This document shows positions 1-4,372 of a stretch of DNA of 13,799 bases, one piece after another; position 1 is the first letter of the stretch, and the number at the start of each line of letters is the position of its first letter. The notes below the pieces were generated by a model. That model saw nothing but the letters and a program-made list of their open reading frames with translations, was not told where the DNA came from and made no database searches. The stretch is taken from positions 1 to 13,799 of the forward strand of contig SLSN01000052.1 in assembly GCA_007130415.1 (NCBI GenBank), given 5' to 3'. Both the position numbers and the translations under genes were made by a program. Source of the stretch: Patescibacteria group bacterium. GTDB lineage: Bacteria > Patescibacteriota > Dojkabacteria > SC72 > T1SED10-24.

Positions 1-25
1 AAAGCAATTCTCAAGAACTTTTTTA

Positions 26-54
26 TAGACTATTAAAAATATTTAGAATATAAT
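26..54 (+). promoter_or_regulatory. Sigma70-type promoter of the kinase/dCMP deaminase gene, apparently leaderless
   Basis: A -35-like TAGACT (26-31) and a perfect -10 TATAAT (49-54) are separated by 17 bases. The expected transcription start is about 61-62, directly before the ATG at 63. No Shine-Dalgarno sequence is present, so the mRNA is probably leaderless or nearly so. Inferred from consensus match and spacing only. Confidence 0.55.
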
Positions 55-62
55 AAAAAATT

Positions 63-1154
63 ATGATAATAGGATTAACAAGTTATTTGGCTTCCGGCAA
101 AGATACAGTAGGAGAAATGTTAGTAAAAAGAGGTTTTGAAAGATTCTCTTGCTCTGATTATTTAAGAGAAATTGCGAAAGAAGAAGGCAAAGAGTTAACA
201 AGGGACAATCTGGTAAAGATAGGGAATGATTTAAGAAAAAAACATGGAAGCAATATATTAGCAGAGATACTTGTTGAAAAGATAAAAGCAAAAGGGGGAG
301 AGAAGAATTTTGTAATCGAATCCATCCGGACAGTTGGAGAAATAGAAACTTTTAGAAAACAGCTGGATGATTTCGTCCTTGTTTTCATAGACACAAATGC
401 AAAAACGAGATATGAAAGAGCTAAAAAAAGACTAAGGGAAAAAGAACACATAAACTCCTTTAAAGAATTCATTGCTTCCGAAAAGAGAGAAATGGACGAC
501 AAGAAATCTTCAACAAATCAGCAATTACATAAATGTAAAGAATTAGCTGATATAAAGATTAAAAATAATGGGACGTTAAAAGATTTAGAAGAAGAGGTTA
601 GCAAACTATTAGTAAAACTACAAATAAAATTCCGAGATAAACCAGATTGGCACAGATACTTTCTGAATGTTGCTCAGGATATCGCAAAAAGATCAACCTG
701 TCTTTCAGCTCATGGTGGCGCAGTAATAACAAAAAATAACGTAATAGTTGCGACAGGGTATGTAGGAGCACCCCGAGAGACAAAAGATTGCTATGAAAGA
801 GGATATTGTATTAGAAGGGAAATGGACATACCCTCTGGACATAGATATGAGATTTGTGCTTCTGTACATGCTGAACAAAATGCAATAATAAATGCATCAA
901 GAGAAGGAGCTTCAACAAAAGGTGGAACAATGTATCTCTTTATGTACAAAACATATGAAGGTACAAAAAAAGTTTTTAGTGGATACCCATGCTTCATCTG
1001 TAAAAAAATGATTATTAACGCAGGTATAGAAAAATTTGTTGCTCAACAAGAGGATGGAAGTTACAAAGAGTATGACGTTAAGGATTGGATAAAGGAATGG
1101 AAAAAGAAGGATATCGTAGATGACAAAGTCCTCTACAAAACAAAATACAAATAG
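63..1154 (+). CDS. Bifunctional-looking protein: P-loop nucleotide kinase-like domain fused to dCMP/cytidine deaminase domain
   Basis: This 363-residue protein has two domains. Residues 1-180 begin with a P-loop (G4 to T15, ending SGKDT), a form seen in dephospho-CoA kinase-like and phage T4 gp1-type deoxynucleotide kinases. A basic helical region around 112-127 (RYERAKKRLREK) fits a kinase lid. Residues 190-363 are a zinc-dependent deoxycytidylate deaminase of the ComEB type: HAEQNAI (269-275) supplies the zinc His and the catalytic Glu271, and PCFIC (309-313) supplies the two zinc Cys. C243, C249 and C265 match the extra cysteines found in many bacterial dCMP deaminases. The deaminase would convert dCMP to dUMP for thymidylate synthesis. 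The kinase substrate cannot be read from sequence, and the domain could be non-catalytic. A single deaminase is normally about 150-180 residues, so the fusion is real. The ATG at 63 fits the promoter at 26-54. The gene converges on the DUF1295-like gene 13 bases away. Confidence 0.88.
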   Translation: MIIGLTSYLASGKDTVGEMLVKRGFERFSCSDYLREIAKEEGKELTRDNLVKIGNDLRKKHGSNILAEILVEKIKAKGGEKNFVIESIRTVGEIETFRKQLDDFVLVFIDTNAKTRYERAKKRLREKEHINSFKEFIASEKREMDDKKSSTNQQLHKCKELADIKIKNNGTLKDLEEEVSKLLVKLQIKFRDKPDWHRYFLNVAQDIAKRSTCLSAHGGAVITKNNVIVATGYVGAPRETKDCYERGYCIRREMDIPSGHRYEICASVHAEQNAIINASREGASTKGGTMYLFMYKTYEGTKKVFSGYPCFICKKMIINAGIEKFVAQQEDGSYKEYDVKDWIKEWKKKDIVDDKVLYKTKYK

Positions 1155-1173
1155 TTAATTTTACGAACTATTT
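1149..1173. terminator. Weak bidirectional terminator-like hairpin between convergent genes
   Basis: AAATAGTT (1149-1156) and AACTATTT (1166-1173) form an 8-bp inverted repeat around a 9-base loop. The TAG stops of the two convergent genes lie one in each arm. Only the minus-strand exit is clearly U-rich, and the stem is AT-rich, so termination strength is doubtful. Confidence 0.35.
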
Positions 1174-1959
1174 CTTGGGCGGAAGTGGAAAAAACTTACT
1201 AACTCTTTTTTTGTATTTTTCGAATTCAAAATCTCCTTCTTTCTTTTTTTCCAAAAGAGGAACTCCAGAAATAAAAAGTATTAGAGTAGTAATAAGTAGG
1301 GGACTAATAATTCCCCAAAAACCATAACTTACGTTCAAAGCAATAATCCAAATACCCCACCATTGAACAACTTCACCAAAGTAGTTTGGATGTCTGGAAT
1401 ATTTCCAAAGACCATCTTGCAAAACCTTACCTCTTAATTTTTTGTTTAATTTTTTCTCTTCAATAAATCTAGAAAGTTGTAAATCACCAACTGTTTCAAA
1501 GTAAAAACCAAAAAGAAAAACAATAATACCTAAAATATCCAGCCAAGTAAAAAAGCCACCTCTGTATGTATTTACAATGACAAAAGCACTGGAAATAATT
1601 AGCATAAAAAAGCCCTGAAGAAGAAAAACCTGAAGATATGACCGAATGTAAAAAAATCTCCCCCAATCCTTTCTCCACTTTTCATAACGATAGTCTTCCT
1701 TCTTACCTCTATTTCTAAAAAATATATGCAATGAAAGCCTAAAAGCCCACAAAGCAACTAAAAAAGTTACAAGAAAGCCTCTATCAAAATCTATACCTCC
1801 ACGATAGAAGGAGACAAGAGCGATCAGAAGAAAACCCAAACCCCAGGCAATATCAGCCACGTCATTTCTTTTAAAGATAATTGAAATTAAAAACCAAAAG
1901 GACATGTATGCTAAGACAACATAAGAAAGGAAAACAATGTTTTCAAAAAGAAGTTCCAT
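1168..1959 (-). CDS. DUF1295 family integral membrane protein (steroid 5-alpha-reductase C-terminal-like)
   Basis: This 263-residue polytopic membrane protein has hydrophobic stretches at roughly 7-29, 38-52, 60-80, 107-130, 138-157, 200-212 and 214-236. The family signature is residues 183-202: GLWKYSRHPNYFGE followed by a Trp-rich stretch. This is the conserved C-terminal region of DUF1295 and related steroid-reductase / isoprenylcysteine-methyltransferase-like enzymes, where the Arg-His-Pro-Asn segment binds the cofactor. A charged tail containing Glu, Tyr and Lys and ending in Pro-Pro-Lys-Lys is also typical. By family it is a membrane oxidoreductase or methyltransferase acting on a lipid-like substrate, but the real substrate is unknown. 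The ATG lies only 3 bases after the DUF2177 stop codon, so the two genes are almost certainly co-transcribed and probably translationally coupled. Family assignment is firm; function is not. Confidence 0.88.
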   Translation of the reverse strand: MELLFENIVFLSYVVLAYMSFWFLISIIFKRNDVADIAWGLGFLLIALVSFYRGGIDFDRGFLVTFLVALWAFRLSLHIFFRNRGKKEDYRYEKWRKDWGRFFYIRSYLQVFLLQGFFMLIISSAFVIVNTYRGGFFTWLDILGIIVFLFGFYFETVGDLQLSRFIEEKKLNKKLRGKVLQDGLWKYSRHPNYFGEVVQWWGIWIIALNVSYGFWGIISPLLITTLILFISGVPLLEKKKEGDFEFEKYKKRVSKFFPLPPKK

Positions 1960-1962
1960 AAA

Positions 1963-2367
1963 TTAAGCAAAATGTTTTGTAATTAAAAGCGCGATTAAAC
2001 TTAAAGTACCTGTTAACAAGGCACCCCAAATAATATCGACAACTGTAACAGTAAGAGGCCAATCTTTTAAAGTTGCATGATTTGTTAAATCATAAGTCGC
2101 ATATGCCATTACACCTAGAACAGCTCCATAAAGGAATGTTTTTGAGTTTGAAAAACCACCCTCCATAGCAGGAAGAACTATTAGAAAAGCGATACCCAAA
2201 GAATAGATTACATAAAATATACCCGCAGGAAGTAGGTGAGGACTTTCAGCTAATAGGTGACCCAGATATTTGTTGTAAAAAACCTTACTCATAACCGTTA
2301 ACCATATGGCATCGATTACAAGCATAGGGATGAAAGTTGCAAAAAAAGCAATTAATAAAGTTGGCAT
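1963..2367 (-). CDS. DUF2177 family small membrane protein
   Basis: This 134-residue protein has four predicted membrane helices: about 3-25, 48-68, 78-95 and 107-129. The diagnostic segment is YDLTNHATLKDWP (92-104) followed by a VVDIIWG stretch, together with an early D-A-I-W-L motif (19-23). These match DUF2177. No biochemical function is established for the family that I know of. DUF2177 and DUF1295 genes can occur near each other in lipid-modification neighbourhoods of other bacteria, and here they are adjacent with 3 bases between them. This suggests they act on the same membrane substrate, which is inference. The ATG is supported by an AGGAAG ribosome binding site at 2372-2377, one of the few recognisable in this window. 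Confidence 0.85.
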   Translation of the reverse strand: MPTLLIAFFATFIPMLVIDAIWLTVMSKVFYNKYLGHLLAESPHLLPAGIFYVIYSLGIAFLIVLPAMEGGFSNSKTFLYGAVLGVMAYATYDLTNHATLKDWPLTVTVVDIIWGALLTGTLSLIALLITKHFA

Positions 2368-2371
2368 ATTT

Positions 2372-2377
2372 CTTCCT
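2372..2377 (-). promoter_or_regulatory. Ribosome binding site of the DUF2177 gene
   Basis: AGGAAG on the minus strand lies 4 bases before the ATG at 2367. It is notable because most genes here lack a Shine-Dalgarno sequence. Confidence 0.5.
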
Positions 2378-2397
2378 ATAAAATTTAAACTGCAACT

Positions 2398-2428
2398 ATT
2401 TTATCAAAATTTCCATGAAATTTGTAAA
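2398..2428 (-). promoter_or_regulatory. Extended -10 promoter of the DUF2177-DUF1295 pair
   Basis: On the minus strand TGA-TAAAAT (TAAAAT at 2403-2398) forms an extended -10. A TTTACA-like -35 (2428-2423) sits at a long 19-base spacing, which the TG extension could tolerate. It overlaps the U-tract of the preceding terminator, so transcription stops and restarts in the same short stretch. The expected start is near 2391, giving a leader of roughly 24 bases. Confidence 0.4.
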
Positions 2429-2493
2429 AAGAAAAAAGCCTGAAGGTTAAAGGGTAAATAGATGATTACACCTAAAACAAACCTCCAGGCTTT
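2426..2493 (-). terminator. Intrinsic terminator of the small unrecognised gene
   Basis: On the minus strand a 14-base arm (2493-2480, beginning AAAGCCTGG) pairs with 2448-2435 (ending CAGGCTTT) with one mismatch. The U-rich tract TTTTTTCTTTTT (2437-2426) follows. The 31-base loop is longer than usual, but stem quality and U-tract make this the best terminator in the window. It begins directly after the stop codon region of the gene at 2500-2781. Confidence 0.72.
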
Positions 2494-2499
2494 CTTGCA

Positions 2500-2781
2500 C
2501 TAAATTTTCCCCAATTTGCGCTTAATTAAAAAACAAACCATTTCTTCATCTGTACATTCAAAACCATTTTCCAACAGTACATCCTTTATCTTGAGTAAAA
2601 AATCATTAATGCCTTCAAACAATTCATCTGGACCTTCTTGTGCTAAATCCGAAAGGATAAAATCCTTACCTCTTTTTTCTGCCTTTTCTAACATAACAAA
2701 AACCTCAATCATCTCATCATATACTCCTTGGACCAGACACTCTAAATTTCTCATTCTTTTGAAAACATCTTCATTACTCAA
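2500..2781 (-). CDS. Small acidic, probably all-helical protein of unknown function
   Basis: I do not recognise this 93-residue protein. It has no signal peptide or membrane segment. It is rich in Glu, Asp and Lys, with long amphipathic helix-like stretches (about 5-37, 51-70 and 77-89) and two Cys in the C-terminal quarter (C76, C83). The start is TTG at 2781, chosen because the strong ribosome binding site AAGGAGTGAT lies 8 bases before it. An ATG directly downstream of the GGAG is followed at once by TAA and cannot be the start. ATG at codon 10 is a weaker alternative. The gene stands alone with its own promoter (2820-2848) and terminator (2426-2493). That self-contained layout, and a Shine-Dalgarno sequence much stronger than in its neighbours, could mean a regulated or acquired gene. 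Confidence 0.7.
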   Translation of the reverse strand: MSNEDVFKRMRNLECLVQGVYDEMIEVFVMLEKAEKRGKDFILSDLAQEGPDELFEGINDFLLKIKDVLLENGFECTDEEMVCFLIKRKLGKI

Positions 2782-2785
2782 TTAC

Positions 2786-2795
2786 ATCACTCCTT
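2786..2795 (-). promoter_or_regulatory. Strong Shine-Dalgarno deciding the TTG start at 2781
   Basis: Minus-strand AAGGAGTGAT is an extended match to the 16S rRNA 3' end. The GGAG core is 8 bases from TTG. The ATG within the following sequence is immediately followed by TAA, making a start-stop dipeptide-less frame. Confidence 0.65.
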
Positions 2796-2819
2796 TTTTT
2801 TAATGTGCAAGAATAGGGG

Positions 2820-2848
2820 ATTATAACACACTATAGGACCTTGGTCTA
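2820..2848 (-). promoter_or_regulatory. Extended -10 promoter of the small unrecognised gene
   Basis: On the minus strand TAGACC (2848-2843), a 17-base spacer and TATAAT (2825-2820) with an upstream TG make a strong extended -10 promoter. The expected start is near 2813, giving a leader of about 31 bases. It is divergent from the DHH gene promoter in the same 109-base gap. Confidence 0.6.
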
Positions 2849-2877
2849 GGAAACTTCTAATTTAACCAAACATAGGG

Positions 2878-2883
2878 TACAAT
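2878..2883 (+). promoter_or_regulatory. -10 element of the DHH phosphoesterase gene, apparently leaderless
   Basis: TACAAT lies 7 bases before the GTG start at 2891, so transcription would begin at or next to the start codon. The -35 region (around 2855) matches consensus poorly. There is no Shine-Dalgarno sequence. Confidence 0.4.
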
Positions 2884-2890
2884 TGTCCTC

Positions 2891-3874
2891 GTGAAAGAAA
2901 TCATTAAAAACTCAAAAAAAATACTTGTTACTTCACATACAAATTGTGATCAAGATGGCATATGCTCAGCCCTTGCAACCAAGCTAATTCTTGAAAAACA
3001 TTTTCCAAATAAAGAAATAGTTGTAAATATTGAAAGTGAACTACAAAAAAACATCTCTTTTTTAAAAGACTTTTCTAAAATTAAAACAGAAAACCTTTTT
3101 GAAAAAATAAAGGAATTCAAACCAGAGACAATTATTTTTACAGATAGCTCTTCACTATCAAGATTTACTTCAAACCCTTCAGAAGTGAAAGAAATTATAG
3201 CTAAAGAAAAAATCAAAATAATATTGATAGATCATCATAAAACTGAAAATGATTTTAAAGTTGATTTTAAATACAACAATTTACGTTCTTCATGCGCAGA
3301 AGAAACATATCATCTCTTTGTAAAAGAAATGAAGCTTGATATAGATGTTAAAATTGCTGAAGTAATAATGACAGGTATGATTTTCGATACAGGAGTATTT
3401 AGTTACAAAAATGAGTTTTTTAGAGAGACAGCGAATGTAGTTGCAGACTTAGTTGAAATGGGTGTAAACATTGAAAAGATTTTAAGTTTTAAAAATATTT
3501 ACAAAAAAGAATATCTCGAAGTTTTTACCCAACTAAATAAAAACTTAACTCTGAAAAACAATTTTTGCTATTCATTCATAACAGAAGAATTTTTAAAAAA
3601 TTGCACTTTGACTGCCGACGAGTACAAGCATGCATACCAAACTTGGATTGAACTATTTTTAAAAAATATCGAAGGTTGTAAATGGGGGTTCATAGTTAGA
3701 GCAGAGGGGAATAATGAATATTTTGCATCATTTCGTTCACAAGAAGGTGCTCAAAATGTTCGAATACTTGCTCAAAAGCTTGGTGGAGGAGGTCATGACT
3801 ATGCTTCCGGAGCTACGCTACAAGCAAAAGACATAGATAGTGTTATAGAAAAAATTATATCGTTTATCCTTTAA
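2891..3874 (+). CDS. nrnA: DHH/DHHA1 family phosphoesterase, NrnA (nanoRNase / pAp phosphatase) type
   Basis: This 327-residue cytoplasmic enzyme is of usual NrnA length. The DHH domain (about 1-185) has the metal motifs in order: SHTNCDQDG (15-23, with H16, D20, D22), D85 in the FTDSS segment, the name-giving DHH at 114-116, and D166 in IFDTG. The DHHA1 domain (about 220-327) ends with GGGGHDYASGATL (298-310), the substrate-binding glycine-rich loop. Family members use two Mn ions to hydrolyse short oligoribonucleotides and 3'-phosphoadenosine 5'-phosphate. The first motif has Cys19 and Gln21 where many homologues have Pro and Gly, but the metal ligands are intact. A c-di-nucleotide phosphodiesterase is an alternative within the superfamily, though no GGDEF or membrane domain is present. 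The start is GTG without a ribosome binding site, supported by the nearby -10. The gene stands alone between divergent and downstream units. Confidence 0.88.
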   Translation: MKEIIKNSKKILVTSHTNCDQDGICSALATKLILEKHFPNKEIVVNIESELQKNISFLKDFSKIKTENLFEKIKEFKPETIIFTDSSSLSRFTSNPSEVKEIIAKEKIKIILIDHHKTENDFKVDFKYNNLRSSCAEETYHLFVKEMKLDIDVKIAEVIMTGMIFDTGVFSYKNEFFRETANVVADLVEMGVNIEKILSFKNIYKKEYLEVFTQLNKNLTLKNNFCYSFITEEFLKNCTLTADEYKHAYQTWIELFLKNIEGCKWGFIVRAEGNNEYFASFRSQEGAQNVRILAQKLGGGGHDYASGATLQAKDIDSVIEKIISFIL

Positions 3875-3932
3875 GTTATCATCACTTCCTGCTAAACTGT
3901 ACATATAGTTTTCGAAATAATCTCTACTTAGA

Positions 3933-3948
3933 TTAGGGTACACCCTAA
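3933..3948. promoter_or_regulatory. 16-bp palindrome upstream of the membrane protein / Clp-like unit
   Basis: TTAGGGT-AC-ACCCTAA is a 7-bp inverted repeat around a 2-base centre and ends 8 bases before the ATG at 3957. It has the size and symmetry of a dimeric repressor operator, and an RNA hairpin is also possible. It is not the CIRCE element. No clear -10/-35 pair was found next to it. Regulatory role is inference. Confidence 0.4.
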
Positions 3949-3956
3949 AAAGTTTG

Positions 3957-4370
3957 ATGAAGAACGACAGTTTACAAATAAATACGAAAAATAGTAACCC
4001 TGTGTTTACAGATGTCGACCTTGCTTCAACTCCTAATTTTTTGAATTATATAACCTTCACCATAAAGGATCTTCTGTACTGGTGGTACATACAAATGCCA
4101 ATATATTATCTTAAAAAGCTAGGTCGCATTTCTACAATAGTATCTGATCAATTATCTATCCACATATTAATACGTTATTTCTTCCTACCTTGGAAAAGAC
4201 ATAAAGCTGCAGTTGGCTATTTCATAGGTATAACTACAAAACTTATCTATTTACCATTTGCACTGTCTATATACTTACTAGCCATAAGCGGATATTCAAT
4301 ATTAATTCTGGCATGGCTACTTATTCCTTTAGTAGCAAGTCTCTTTATCCTTATATCACTCTTTCTCTAA
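3957..4370 (+). CDS. Small membrane protein of unknown function paired with the Clp-like ATPase
   Basis: This 137-residue protein has a polar N-terminus (1-28), an aromatic, probably membrane-interfacial helix (37-56, with Tyr-Trp-Trp-Tyr), a conserved-looking basic-aromatic motif RYFFLPWKR (73-81), and two strongly hydrophobic C-terminal helices (about 93-111 and 113-137) that run to the very end. I cannot name a family. It stops 2 bases before the start of the membrane-anchored AAA+ ATPase gene, so the two are one transcription unit and very likely partners in the membrane. ATG at 3957 is preferred over a TTG one codon earlier. There is no Shine-Dalgarno sequence. A palindrome at 3933-3948 lies just upstream. 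A reading frame of this length and hydrophobicity with tight coupling is almost certainly a real gene. Confidence 0.75.
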   Translation: MKNDSLQINTKNSNPVFTDVDLASTPNFLNYITFTIKDLLYWWYIQMPIYYLKKLGRISTIVSDQLSIHILIRYFFLPWKRHKAAVGYFIGITTKLIYLPFALSIYLLAISGYSILILAWLLIPLVASLFILISLFL

Positions 4371-4372
4371 AA

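Noticed and set aside
1..62. Terminator remnant of an upstream gene (TTCT-CA-AGAA followed by CTTTTTT)
   Set aside because: The stem is only 4 bp, too short to support a call.
2516..2803. Plus-strand 95-codon frame opposite the small unrecognised gene
   Set aside because: Its Ser-rich translation looks like an antisense shadow, and it has no promoter or ribosome binding site. The minus-strand gene has promoter, ribosome binding site and terminator.
3933..3948. CIRCE heat-shock operator upstream of a Clp-like gene
   Set aside because: The palindrome does not match TTAGCACTC-N9-GAGTGCTAA in either sequence or spacer.
4313..4372. In-frame extension of the Clp-like ATPase to an ATG at 4313
   Set aside because: It would overlap the upstream membrane gene by 58 bases. 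The ATG at 4373 sits 2 bases after that gene's stop, the spacing typical of this genome.
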